From: CAYLKK01 sp964412505
GTDB lineage: Bacteria > Pseudomonadota > Alphaproteobacteria > UBA3830 > CAYLKK01
Direction: 5' to 3'
Assembly: GCA_964412505.1 (NCBI GenBank)
Contig: CAYPOM010000006.1
Coordinates: 1 to 64,000 of the forward strand
DNA: 64,000 nt
The notes beneath the pieces are model-generated. The model worked only from the letters and a program-made list of their open reading frames with translations, did no database searches and was not told the DNA's origin. The translations under genes and the position numbers were made by a program. Positions 35,899 to 45,113 of the stretch are shown here, one piece after another; position 1 is the first letter of the stretch, and each line of letters opens with the position of its first letter.

Positions 35899-36942
35899 AT
35901 GTTCTTTTCAAAAATAATTGGATTAATGTCATCTGATATGGCAATCGATTTAGGAACTGCAAATACTCTTGTCTACGTGAAAGGAAAAGGAATCATATTG
36001 AACGAGCCTTCAGTTGTCGCTTTAGCAGAACATGCTGGGAAAAGACAGATACTTGCTGTAGGAGAAGAAGCTAAATCAATGGTTGGACGTACTCCTGGAA
36101 ATATTAGAGCAATTAGACCATTGAAGGATGGCGTGATAGCAGATTTTGATGTCGCAGAAGAAATGATTAAACATTTCATTAAAAAAGTTCATAATAGCAG
36201 AAGTTTTACAAGCCCACAGGTGGTTATATGTATTCCATATTGCGCAACAGCTGTTGAGCGTAGAGCGATACAGGAATCTGCAGAATGTGCTGGAGCTCGC
36301 AGAGTATTTTTAATGGAAGAACCAATGGCTGCGGCGATTGGAGCAGGCTTGCCTGTCACAGAACCAACTGGTTCTATGGTTGTAGATATAGGCGGAGGCA
36401 CGACTGAAATCGCAGTTTTATCTCTTGGAGGTATTGTATATGCAAAATCCGTTCGAGTCGGAGGAGACAAATTCGATGAATCTATTATAAACTACATAAG
36501 GAAAACACATAACTTGCTCATTGGCGAAACGACAGCTGAAAAAATCAAAAAAGAAATTGGTTCAGCTTTACCTCCAGAAAACGGCAAAGGACTTGAAATA
36601 AAAATAAAAGGAAGAGACCTCAAGGATGGCGTACCAAAAGAAGTCGTAGTTTCTGAAGACCAAATCGCAGCAAGTTTAAAAGAACCTGTATCAGTAATAG
36701 TAGAAGCAGTCCACGCTTCTCTTGAAAATACGCCACCCGAGCTATCTGCTGATATTGTAGATAAGGGGATTATGCTGACAGGTGGAGGAGCGTTGCTTAG
36801 ACGTCTTGACAAGTTACTTAGCACGTCAACTGGGTTACCTGTTGTGGTTGCAGAAGAGCCTCTATCATGCGTAGCATTTGGAACTGGATATGCTCTTGAA
36901 GAATTAGAAACGATGAAAACCGTGTTATTCAACGAACTATAA
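35899..36942 (+). CDS. mreB: Rod shape-determining actin homologue MreB
   Basis: The 347-residue protein has an amphipathic N-terminus (MFFSKIIGLM) and an actin-type ATPase fold: phosphate 1 MAIDLGTANTLVYVKGKGI, phosphate 2 VVDIGGGTTEIAVLSLGG, and adenosine motif GIMLTGGGALLRRLD. It forms membrane-bound filaments that guide peptidoglycan synthesis. mreC follows after 7 bases. mreD and mrdA, usual members of this operon, are absent here; rodA is at 60.9 kb. Confidence 0.97.
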   Translation: MFFSKIIGLMSSDMAIDLGTANTLVYVKGKGIILNEPSVVALAEHAGKRQILAVGEEAKSMVGRTPGNIRAIRPLKDGVIADFDVAEEMIKHFIKKVHNSRSFTSPQVVICIPYCATAVERRAIQESAECAGARRVFLMEEPMAAAIGAGLPVTEPTGSMVVDIGGGTTEIAVLSLGGIVYAKSVRVGGDKFDESIINYIRKTHNLLIGETTAEKIKKEIGSALPPENGKGLEIKIKGRDLKDGVPKEVVVSEDQIAASLKEPVSVIVEAVHASLENTPPELSADIVDKGIMLTGGGALLRRLDKLLSTSTGLPVVVAEEPLSCVAFGTGYALEELETMKTVLFNEL

Positions 36943-36949
36943 TCAGTAA

Positions 36950-37765
36950 ATGAAAAGCAAAGGGAACAAAAAACTTTATACAGAAAATGAAAGGCTATGG
37001 AACTGTGTAAAGTTTTTTCTATTGTGTTTTCTGATAATTTTTTTTATTAAGTTTTTTATCCCGCAAAAGTCAAAAAAGTTTATTTATGGTTTTTTGTTAG
37101 ATAAACAATGCAGGGTAGCGATATTTGTGAATTCCATAAAAGAATCTGTTCTTAGTAGAATGGGAAGTTCAAACACTGACAACAATGATGATTTTATAAA
37201 ATTACAAGAAGAAAATGCAATTTTAAAAGCAAAAATTCAATCCATAGAAAACATTTTTCAAGAAAATTCTGAGCTTAGAAAAATATTAAAAATGGATAGA
37301 AGGAAAGATCAATTTATTGTCGCAAGAATAATTCCATCCGTAAACTTTGAATATACCCAAGCAATCACAATAAATGTAGGTGCAAAACATAAAGTTTCAG
37401 AAAATTCTGTCGTAATTAACGAATCAGGAATTGTCGGACGTGTAATTCAGGTCCTAGATTCATACAGTATAGTACTATTATCTACAGATGTAAATTTTAA
37501 CGTACCTGTGTATTTCAGATCAGAAACAAATGTAAATAACTCAACAGACAAACTAGCTATACTTCGAGGAGACTCATCTGGGTCACTAAATATATCTACT
37601 AAGCATAGCGCATTTCATGTAGACGAAGGAGAAAAGGCATATTCATCTGGACACGGTGGAGTATTCCCTCAAGGGATATTAGTCGGCACTGTAAAGAAAG
37701 ATAAATCTATATCACCAGCTTTCGACAAGACACGCCTAAAATTCCTCTGCGTTTATGCAGAGTAG
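36950..37765 (+). CDS. mreC: Rod shape-determining protein MreC
   Basis: The 271-residue bitopic protein has one membrane segment (about 17-36), a coiled coil (about 75-115, with LQEENAILKAKIQSIENIFQENSELRKIL) and a beta-rich periplasmic domain containing SVVINESGIVGRVIQVLDSYSIVLLSTDVNFNVPV and DEGEKAYSSGHGGVFPQGILVGTV. It links MreB filaments to cell-wall enzymes. Length is on the short side but the conserved C-terminal domain is complete. It follows mreB closely and converges on the chpT-like gene with an 18-base gap. Confidence 0.93.
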   Translation: MKSKGNKKLYTENERLWNCVKFFLLCFLIIFFIKFFIPQKSKKFIYGFLLDKQCRVAIFVNSIKESVLSRMGSSNTDNNDDFIKLQEENAILKAKIQSIENIFQENSELRKILKMDRRKDQFIVARIIPSVNFEYTQAITINVGAKHKVSENSVVINESGIVGRVIQVLDSYSIVLLSTDVNFNVPVYFRSETNVNNSTDKLAILRGDSSGSLNISTKHSAFHVDEGEKAYSSGHGGVFPQGILVGTVKKDKSISPAFDKTRLKFLCVYAE

Positions 37766-37783
37766 ATTTAAGTTCAAGAATTT

Positions 37784-38398
37784 TTATAAATACGCACATA
37801 CGAAAAAAAGATTCCCCTTCTCATCCTTTTCATGCCAAAATTTTAATCCGTTCTTCTCAGCATATTTCTCTGCTATTTTGAAAAATACATTTCTATGTGT
37901 ACACTCTTCTTTTGTAGGGAAAATAGTATCCTCAACGTTACCAAAGTTTATAAAAAATAGATAATTATCTCCCTTTGTATTTATATTACATATACTTTTT
38001 CCACTACACTCAAAACAATTACGAATACCGATAAAAATGCTGCAAACTAATTGACTTAGCCACGTTGGAATTACTTCTGCATTTGAAACTACAGAAACAT
38101 TATAACTAATAGATTTTAACATAGTTTCTAATTCAAATTTACTGCTTACATTCTCTTTCTTTGTGAAGCAAAAACGGAAAACACTAAGCAAAGATACCAT
38201 TTTACTAGCACTATCCTTTACGTATCCTAACATTTCATTTCTATCATTACTTTCCAATGCTTCACATCCCAAATTTATTGCATTTAACGGAGAGGCTAAA
38301 TCATGCATAACTCTAGAAAATAAAAAACTTAATGTACCATCAAGAATTGAAATATCATCGAACAAATTCTTCATATCTTTATCATAAAATGCATCCAT
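37784..38398 (-). CDS. chpT: ChpT-like histidine phosphotransferase
   Basis: The 204-residue product matches ChpT: an N-terminal helical hairpin with the phospho-acceptor His32 in SRVMHDLASPLNAINLGCEAL, and a C-terminal degenerate ATPase-like fold. The Caulobacter family reads SRLCHDLxxPxGAIxNGLE at this place. ChpT passes phosphoryl groups from CckA to CtrA and CpdR in the alphaproteobacterial cell-cycle relay. A GGGG ribosome-binding site precedes the ATG. Neither cckA nor ctrA is in this window. Confidence 0.7.
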   Translation of the reverse strand: MDAFYDKDMKNLFDDISILDGTLSFLFSRVMHDLASPLNAINLGCEALESNDRNEMLGYVKDSASKMVSLLSVFRFCFTKKENVSSKFELETMLKSISYNVSVVSNAEVIPTWLSQLVCSIFIGIRNCFECSGKSICNINTKGDNYLFFINFGNVEDTIFPTKEECTHRNVFFKIAEKYAEKNGLKFWHEKDEKGNLFFVCAYL

Positions 38399-38476
38399 AT
38401 ATTACCCCACAGCTTGCATTTCTATAATTTATTGGATATTCACAAAATATTCAACTAAATTTTTTGCAATATTGTT

Positions 38477-39874
38477 TTAAATGCAGTTTTTATTCTTCAT
38501 ACTAATGAAGCTACACACAATAAACAATCCACAGCGACCTATAGTCATAGTAGACATAACAATTAAATTATAAAATATATTTTTATCTAAAAAAATACGA
38601 GAAGATTCTTCCACAGATAAACCAATATTCAATATACATTTTAGCGTTAAGATAAGAGATTGCTGAATTCCCATGTCAAATAATACTAGAAGGCACGAAC
38701 ACGACAAGCAAAGCGCAAAGGCGATAAACAACCAAATTGCTAAATGATTAGCTGTCCGATGTACTGGGACTGAATAGCGTCTAAATATTCCACACAAAGT
38801 ATCAAATTTTATTCCACCTGATACACAACCAGAAATTCCACCAATAGCAGCGAAACAAAATAATATACACGTCATAAATTCTGTAGAGCTATGATTAATT
38901 CCAGTTGTTGTAAAAGCCATAAAATAGTCTATTGTATCTAATTTAAATGCATTAAACGAAAAGTCACATTTCATAAAACTGTATAAAAGCAATAATAAAA
39001 TGAAAGTAACAATAATTTTGACATATTTAGATAAAATTACCCTATTTTTTATTTGCATACTATAATTACCAGTACAATACTCAAACAAATATTGTACAGG
39101 AAAAACTGAAATTAATAGTGCGCAACATGTAAACACAAAAAATAAATTATTAGAAATAATATAGAAAGTATGATCAATCTCTGTCCCAGACGCAGTTATT
39201 AATGCAGCTGTATAACAAAACGCATCAACTACATTCATGTTACAAAAACGATTTAATATAATAATCCCACAAAATATAAATATAAAATATATTGAGGCTA
39301 TATCAATAATCCTTTTCTTAATAGAATTGTTTATATTAATATCTGCGATATTCTTTAATGAAGATATATATTTTTTACAATGACCATAGTTCTCGATACA
39401 AAAAACTCGAGAAAAAAATACCATAAACATTAGCGCACCAAATAATTGTAAAAAACTGCGCCAAATCAAGATTCCATTTGAAAAAGTTTTTAATATAGTT
39501 TCTGGGATTTTAATACAAGTATTGCACAAAGAAGATGCACTTAATAAAAAACACTCTATGCCACTTAAATTCGTTGTAACAATAAATGGCAAACACCCAA
39601 GTATTATACTGAAAGGGAACAAACTAGAAATCAAAATTGTTGTATTTTTAAAAATATCATTCAAGCATCCATCCCTAAAAGTCGCTACAATTAATGTACT
39701 ACCTAAAAAAATATACACGCCTAATGGAGCGAAAAAACTATAATGTTCGTTACTCGCATCGCAATCGACAATCATGCAAAAAATAACAAAGCACGAAAAA
39801 AGCAAACATATTAATCCGTATAGCAAAAAAATATTTCGAAAGTTTTGTATAGATTCAGAAATCTTATTTATCAT
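38477..39874 (-). CDS. TrkH/KtrB-like potassium transporter, diverged
   Basis: The 465-residue protein has ten or more hydrophobic segments. The most diagnostic box is AIGGISGCVSGGIKFDTLCGIFRR, the Trk box G-G-x-S-G-x-x-x-G-G-I-K. A filter-like TTTGINHSSTEF precedes it and TASGTE occurs earlier. The first pore loop, at SASSLCNTCI, lacks the expected TTTG pattern, so selectivity may have changed. No trkA-like regulatory gene is nearby. Probable role is potassium uptake; I am sure of the family, less of function. Confidence 0.7.
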   Translation of the reverse strand: MINKISESIQNFRNIFLLYGLICLLFSCFVIFCMIVDCDASNEHYSFFAPLGVYIFLGSTLIVATFRDGCLNDIFKNTTILISSLFPFSIILGCLPFIVTTNLSGIECFLLSASSLCNTCIKIPETILKTFSNGILIWRSFLQLFGALMFMVFFSRVFCIENYGHCKKYISSLKNIADININNSIKKRIIDIASIYFIFIFCGIIILNRFCNMNVVDAFCYTAALITASGTEIDHTFYIISNNLFFVFTCCALLISVFPVQYLFEYCTGNYSMQIKNRVILSKYVKIIVTFILLLLLYSFMKCDFSFNAFKLDTIDYFMAFTTTGINHSSTEFMTCILFCFAAIGGISGCVSGGIKFDTLCGIFRRYSVPVHRTANHLAIWLFIAFALCLSCSCLLVLFDMGIQQSLILTLKCILNIGLSVEESSRIFLDKNIFYNLIVMSTMTIGRCGLFIVCSFISMKNKNCI

Positions 39875-39898
39875 GCTAGATTATTATTTAATAATATT

Positions 39899-41317
39899 TT
39901 ACTGTTTACTTGTTAAATTATGGACTTCTGGAAGTTCAAGTAATGCCTTTTCAGACTCCAACTCATTAAATTTTCTAACAGAGACTAAAACTCTGCGTTC
40001 CATAGTAGATGAAAAACTATTATAAGCATCAACAGTCGAATTTATGTTTTTTCCAAGTCTAGTAATATGCTCGCTCATATCAGCCAAACGTTTATACAGC
40101 TCCTTTCCAAGTTTTACAATATTCTTGGCATTTTCTGATAATGCTTCATTTTTCCACCCCATAGCAACAGCATGCAATAATGCTAATAAAGTTGTTGGTG
40201 TAGCAATGACAACACGTCTTTCCATAGCAAACTCAATTAATGATGGATCCTGTTCTATAGCGGCAGAAAAGAAAATCTCTCCAGGAAGAAACATTACGAC
40301 AAAATCTGGTGTTTGTCCAAACTGATCTAAATATTTTTTACTACCTAAGACGGTACAATGATGTTTTACGTGTTTTGCATGATCTAACAACAACCGTTTT
40401 TTCTCCTCTTGATTCTCTGCATCTAAAGCTGCGCTATATGCGTACAAAGGAGTCTTTGCATCTACAACAATATTTTTTCCACCTGACATATAAATAACCA
40501 TATCAGGGCGCAAAATTTCATTTGCATCATTTATGACTGTAACCTGCTCTTCGAAATCGCAGTGATTAACCATACCTGCAATTTCAACAACTCGTCTAAG
40601 TTGCATTTCCCCCCACTTTCCTCTTATATTCGGAACTTTTAAAGCAGATGACAATTTGTTTGTTTCATCTTTTAATTCCTTCTGAGAAACAAGCAAAGAT
40701 TTGACCTGTTCATGCATCGATTGGAAAGCTGCTATTCTGTCTTTTTCTAATAGCTGCAACTTAGCATCGACATCAGTCAACGTTTTCTGGATTGGAGATA
40801 CCATATCAGCCATTTCTTTCTTTCCAGTCTCAATATCCTTTTTTGCTGATATTTTTAAGTTCTCAAACGACGTTTTTGCTAATTCTAGAAATGACTGATT
40901 ATTTCGAGATAAAGCCTGAGCACTCAAAGCAGAAAATTTGTCAGATAACATCTTTTCAGCAGACTGCAATAATTCTATTTTCTCTTGAATATTCTTTCTT
41001 TCATTTTCTACTGTACTCTTTAATTCTGAAATTTCAACTAAACTCAAATTATATTTTGAAAGCAGAGAATTATATTTTTCCTCTATCGTCGATAGAAACG
41101 CTACTCTTTCCGTAAGTTTTGCGTTTTCAATCTTCAAACTATTGTACGCATTTTGAGCTTCTATTACATTATTTTGTAATTGATTGTTCTTTTCTGTGAA
41201 ATCATTAAAAAACAATTTACTTTGCGCAATATTGTTTTTAAGATCAAAAAACTTTAATAATAATGCGCAAATGACAACAGACAAAATCGCAATAATTACA
41301 ATATAATAAATTTCCAT
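39899..41317 (-). CDS. rmuC: DNA recombination protein RmuC
   Basis: The 472-residue protein has an N-terminal membrane anchor (MEIYYIVIIAILSVVICALLL), a long coiled coil (about 20-180) and the RmuC domain with VPNIRGKWGEMQLRRVVEIAGM, LRPDMVIYMSGGKNIVVDAKTPL and FVVMFLPGEIFFSAAIEQDPSL. The domain is nuclease-like and limits genome rearrangements in E. coli. I use ATG 41317 behind AGGCG, rather than a TTG inside the end of dapE. It starts seven bases after the dapE stop. Confidence 0.93.
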   Translation of the reverse strand: MEIYYIVIIAILSVVICALLLKFFDLKNNIAQSKLFFNDFTEKNNQLQNNVIEAQNAYNSLKIENAKLTERVAFLSTIEEKYNSLLSKYNLSLVEISELKSTVENERKNIQEKIELLQSAEKMLSDKFSALSAQALSRNNQSFLELAKTSFENLKISAKKDIETGKKEMADMVSPIQKTLTDVDAKLQLLEKDRIAAFQSMHEQVKSLLVSQKELKDETNKLSSALKVPNIRGKWGEMQLRRVVEIAGMVNHCDFEEQVTVINDANEILRPDMVIYMSGGKNIVVDAKTPLYAYSAALDAENQEEKKRLLLDHAKHVKHHCTVLGSKKYLDQFGQTPDFVVMFLPGEIFFSAAIEQDPSLIEFAMERRVVIATPTTLLALLHAVAMGWKNEALSENAKNIVKLGKELYKRLADMSEHITRLGKNINSTVDAYNSFSSTMERRVLVSVRKFNELESEKALLELPEVHNLTSKQ

Positions 41318-41324
41318 CGTACGC

Positions 41325-42452
41325 CTATTCAAAATACTTCAGAATAAATCTTTTGTAAACATTTTTTAATTTTTCACAATCGCAAATTTCGATATGTTCA
41401 TTTACTTGATGAAGTGTTCTATCTACCATTCCGAATTCGACAACAGGACAGTAATTTATCATGAATCTACCATCAGACGTTCCACCTCCTGTTGAAAACG
41501 CAGGATAATATCCTAATTCTTCATATATAGAATTTTTTGCACATTCTAGCAACCTCTCGTTTTTACAGATATAAGGCTCACCAGATTTAGTGAAATTAGC
41601 TGTCAATCCATCTTTCTCAGCTAAATCCTTGAAAATTTCGAATATCGACTCAGATGTGAATTTATCCGAAAATCTAACATTAAAATTTACACTAGCTAAT
41701 GGTGGAATAACATTTACGGCTAGATTAGATGAATTTAAAATTGTAGGAGAAGCAATTGTAGCTTTAAAAAACTCGGATTCATCCTTAAAATCATAATTAG
41801 AAATTTTCGAAACGAAATTACATATTTTCTCTAATGCATTTTCAGAAGATTCTTTAGTAACATATGCGGAGTGCGATTGGATACCATTCGCTCTAACCTC
41901 TATATTTATACTGCCTCTATGTCCTATGTAGATTCTATCACCAATTTTCTTATTTGATGATGGCTCACAAATTAAACAATCCGTAGGTATTTCATTACGC
42001 TCTTTAGCCCAATCGAGCATAGCCTGTACGCCTTCATAGCTACCAACTTCTTCATCACACGTGAAAAATATGCTAATTCGATCATGAGAAGTTTTGTCTA
42101 ACTCTTCTAAAGCAGCCAAAACGCACCCTACTCCACCTTTCATATCTACTATTCCACGACCATATAATTTTCCATTATATTCAGTAGCTTTAAAAGGATC
42201 AAAGTTCCAACCTTCTCCAGCTGGAACAGTATCAAGGTGTCCTAGAATCCCTAAACTGTCAATAGTCTCACCTCTACTAGCAAATAAATTCTCAACACAT
42301 CGCCCAGTTTTCTCATCAGTAAATTCCAGTATTTGGACATCAAAATCTACAGCAGTTAATATAGACTTTACGTACGCTAAAATATCGCTTTTATTGTACG
42401 TGACGCTATTGAAGCCAACTAAATCTCTGCAAATTTCTAAAGCTCTACTCAT
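41325..42452 (-). CDS. dapE: Succinyl-diaminopimelate desuccinylase
   Basis: The 375-residue M20 peptidase-like zinc enzyme makes LL-diaminopimelate for lysine and peptidoglycan. Metal ligands and neighbours are visible in LGHLDTVPAGEGW, GRGIVDMKGGVG, the catalytic FTCDEEVGSYEG, and a later GGGTSDGRF. The usual length is about 375-380. ATG 42452 is preferred to a GTG one codon upstream. Its presence supports a retained peptidoglycan pathway. rmuC is downstream and the YfgM-like gene upstream, all on one strand. Confidence 0.94.
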   Translation of the reverse strand: MSRALEICRDLVGFNSVTYNKSDILAYVKSILTAVDFDVQILEFTDEKTGRCVENLFASRGETIDSLGILGHLDTVPAGEGWNFDPFKATEYNGKLYGRGIVDMKGGVGCVLAALEELDKTSHDRISIFFTCDEEVGSYEGVQAMLDWAKERNEIPTDCLICEPSSNKKIGDRIYIGHRGSINIEVRANGIQSHSAYVTKESSENALEKICNFVSKISNYDFKDESEFFKATIASPTILNSSNLAVNVIPPLASVNFNVRFSDKFTSESIFEIFKDLAEKDGLTANFTKSGEPYICKNERLLECAKNSIYEELGYYPAFSTGGGTSDGRFMINYCPVVEFGMVDRTLHQVNEHIEICDCEKLKNVYKRFILKYFE

Positions 42453-42465
42453 CACTTATTACCAC

Positions 42466-43125
42466 TTATCTAGACAAACTACTCATATATAATCTAATCC
42501 TTTTTTTCATATTTTCTGTAGCATTCTTATCCTTTTGGATTTCGTTAAAACAAGACTTAGCTTTCAAAATATCTCCAGTTTCCAAATACAAAGCACCTAA
42601 GCACTCCAAAGCTGACAACCTTAAAGGTCTTCCAAGTGCAACAATAGGTTCTAGCATTTTTATCAACTCTTTTGCATCAACAAGCATCATTTTTGCATTT
42701 GTTACATACACTAAAGTAGCAAGATCTTTCCAAATTATATCTACACCATTTTTTTCGATAACACTCAACAAACCAGACAAAGCCGCTTTCCGCTTTTCTG
42801 CATCTTGCTCAAGACGCACTGTCATGCCTGCCTTAATAATATTTATAATAGGTTTAATAGACGCTGGAGCATTCTCCTCAATACTTCCAAGTATCATATC
42901 TGCCTTATTGTTATTTGAAATCATAACTTCCATCAAGCTGAAAGTTGTATCTTCCAATTCTTTTTTTACTCTACTCTGCCAAGAAGTATACATAACTATC
43001 CCAGCAATACCACATAAAATCACAGCAGTTATTGTATTCTGATTTCTCTTTACAAATTTCACGAATTGATCATGTTTCAATTCCTCTGTTATTTCGTCTA
43101 ATATAGCTTGATCTTCATTATTCAT
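42466..43125 (-). CDS. YfgM-like tetratricopeptide membrane protein
   Basis: The 219-residue protein has a cytoplasmic N-terminus, one membrane segment (about 31-49, ITAVILCGIAGIVMYTSW) and a periplasmic TPR-like part ending ECLGALYLETGDILKAKSCFNEIQKDKNATENMKKRI. This is the architecture of YfgM/TPR_21 proteins, which associate with SecYEG and PpiD in E. coli. A PpiD-like gene is at 55.9 kb. It sits 13 bases upstream of dapE. Confidence 0.75.
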   Translation of the reverse strand: MNNEDQAILDEITEELKHDQFVKFVKRNQNTITAVILCGIAGIVMYTSWQSRVKKELEDTTFSLMEVMISNNNKADMILGSIEENAPASIKPIINIIKAGMTVRLEQDAEKRKAALSGLLSVIEKNGVDIIWKDLATLVYVTNAKMMLVDAKELIKMLEPIVALGRPLRLSALECLGALYLETGDILKAKSCFNEIQKDKNATENMKKRIRLYMSSLSR

Positions 43126-43178
43126 AGTTCATCTCAAAAAATACACAATCTAAAAAATTGATTACAAGAAACTTCCAC

Positions 43179-43652
43179 CTAGATAGCTTTTATTCTTGAT
43201 CTACCATTGTAGTTAATTATTAAATGTACTTTCTGGCCAGCATTGTATATAACATCCTTGCCATGCACTACCGTATACAACTTACCATTACTCAATCGTA
43301 CAGAATACTCCACAGCCTGTTGACTAGACAGTTTATCCTCTAAATATGCGCCACCAACAGCACCTCCGACAGCTCCCAACGTCGTTGTAGCAACACGCCC
43401 TTTTCCACCGCCGAGCATGTTTCCAAGAACGCCGCCAGTAACACCTCCTAACAATGCGCCTGTAGCATTATCACTAATTTTTTCATTTCCTTTTACGTTT
43501 ACAAAACGGACAGATTCTATTACGCCTTCATAAGTATATCCTACCTCACCTACACTACTTTCTGAGTAAGTATTTCCACCTATATCCCTAGCACAACCAC
43601 ACACAGCCAACATTGACAAAACAGTCAAGCACCCCAAAAGATTTCTGTACAT
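43179..43652 (-). CDS. Glycine-zipper outer-membrane lipoprotein (SlyB/17-kDa type)
   Basis: The 157-residue product has a lipoprotein-like leader (MYRNLLGCLTVLSMLAVCGC) and a glycine-zipper segment (about 65-105) GALLGGVTGGVLGNMLGGGKG, followed by LGAVGGAVGGAY, as in SlyB, the rickettsial 17-kDa antigen and related 2TM proteins. A small beta domain with YSVRLSNGKLYTVVHG follows. The exact lipidated Cys (19 or 21 region) is ambiguous. I use ATG 43652, preceded by GAGG, not the upstream frame extension. Confidence 0.85.
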   Translation of the reverse strand: MYRNLLGCLTVLSMLAVCGCARDIGGNTYSESSVGEVGYTYEGVIESVRFVNVKGNEKISDNATGALLGGVTGGVLGNMLGGGKGRVATTTLGAVGGAVGGAYLEDKLSSQQAVEYSVRLSNGKLYTVVHGKDVIYNAGQKVHLIINYNGRSRIKAI

Positions 43653-43748
43653 ATCTAAAACCTCAAATTTTTTAATTATAACATGCAAAAATACAAAGGA
43701 ACAAATAAAATACAATTGAAGATTTTTTATATCTTACACATGATGCCG

Positions 43749-45041
43749 CTAATCTACAGCTGTCATATTTATTCTAGCGACACCTACAGAGGCTTTAAAT
43801 TCGCACACGAATAATGTGACGACAGTAATAGAACAAACAAACATAAGGTAATAAGCTATAGCAAAAATTGAACCAAATACATCTATCAACCACATAGACA
43901 ATACTGGCGCGACACTGCCAAATACTACTGAACTTGAATTCCAACAGAAAGTTACACATGAAGCCCTAATATTTGTAGGGAAAGATTCAGCAGTAAGAGG
44001 ATTTAACGTCCCTTCTGTCATTCCAATAAACATACCCATTAGAATTGAAAAAAACAAAATCAAAACTTGCTGTTTTCCTGCATACAATACATTTATAAAC
44101 GGATACGCAAAAATCAATAATCCGACTGTTCCGAAAAAAATTATATATTTTTTCTTAATTTTATCAGAAAGATATCCAAATATAACAGTAGAAATTGTAT
44201 AAGAAATTACACTGATCATATTGTATATCCCAGCCAATGCTCCATCATAGCCGAGAAATTTAATCATCATACTTTTTCCAAATATAAATACGACAAAAAA
44301 AGATACCTGCGTAGTGACGAAAATACCAAATAATTTCGCTATCTGAAGTTTATAATTTAGGAACATCTCTTTTATCGGATTGGCCAACAAAGTCCCACCG
44401 AGCTTTTCTGATTCGAAGCAATTACTTTCAGATAAAGATTTTCTCATATAAAACGCTATGCAAGCGCCAAACAAACTAATAAAAAATGGCAAACGCCACG
44501 CATATTCATATATTTCTGATTGAGAAAAAATACGTTCTATGATGAGAATAGTAAGCGAACTAAATACCAACCCTAAACCGACACCTGTCAATGCTAATGT
44601 TCCAAAAAAACCACGTTTATTTTGAGGAACAGACTCATATAAATACGTGCATGAAGCACCGAACTCTCCACCGAGAGCAAACCCCTGAAATATTCTTAAT
44701 ATTACTAAAATTATAGGAGCAGCCAATCCTATTTGAGAATATGTTGGTAACAGCCCTATACATAATGTAGGAATAGTCATTAAAAACATAGTGAGTGTAA
44801 GCATACTTTTTCTACTAAACTTATCTCCTATATACCCGAAGACAAGACCGCCTATTGGCCTTGCGGCTAACCCAACAGCAAATGTAGAAAATGTCAATAT
44901 CATAGAGACAAAAGTATCATGCGATGGAAAAAACAACGCACTTATCACAGTTGCGAAATACGCATACAAAGTATACTCGTACCACTCTAAAATATTTCCG
45001 ATTAAAGACGAAACGACAGACTTAAAAACAACTTTTCTCAC
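43749..45041 (-). CDS. MFS transporter, ProP/metabolite:H+ symporter type
   Basis: The product, about 430 residues, has twelve membrane segments. Signatures are SSLIGNILEWYEYTLYAYFATVISALFFP at the N-terminus, AARPIGGLVFGYIGDKFSRKSMLTLTMFLM, and FQGFALGGEFGASCTYLYE, typical of the metabolite:H+ symporter family that includes ProP. Rickettsiae carry several ProP-like paralogues, and substrates are mostly unknown. I choose the GTG at 45041 because homologues begin close to the RKVVFKS stretch; a TTG at 45089 is possible and the ribosome-binding site is unclear for both. Confidence 0.88.
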   Translation of the reverse strand: MRKVVFKSVVSSLIGNILEWYEYTLYAYFATVISALFFPSHDTFVSMILTFSTFAVGLAARPIGGLVFGYIGDKFSRKSMLTLTMFLMTIPTLCIGLLPTYSQIGLAAPIILVILRIFQGFALGGEFGASCTYLYESVPQNKRGFFGTLALTGVGLGLVFSSLTILIIERIFSQSEIYEYAWRLPFFISLFGACIAFYMRKSLSESNCFESEKLGGTLLANPIKEMFLNYKLQIAKLFGIFVTTQVSFFVVFIFGKSMMIKFLGYDGALAGIYNMISVISYTISTVIFGYLSDKIKKKYIIFFGTVGLLIFAYPFINVLYAGKQQVLILFFSILMGMFIGMTEGTLNPLTAESFPTNIRASCVTFCWNSSSVVFGSVAPVLSMWLIDVFGSIFAIAYYLMFVCSITVVTLFVCEFKASVGVARINMTAVD

Positions 45042-45113
45042 TATTATCACATTAATAACTCGATTCAGTATAACGATTGAAATAAGCAAATGTCAATGCG
45101 TATTAAATGTCTA

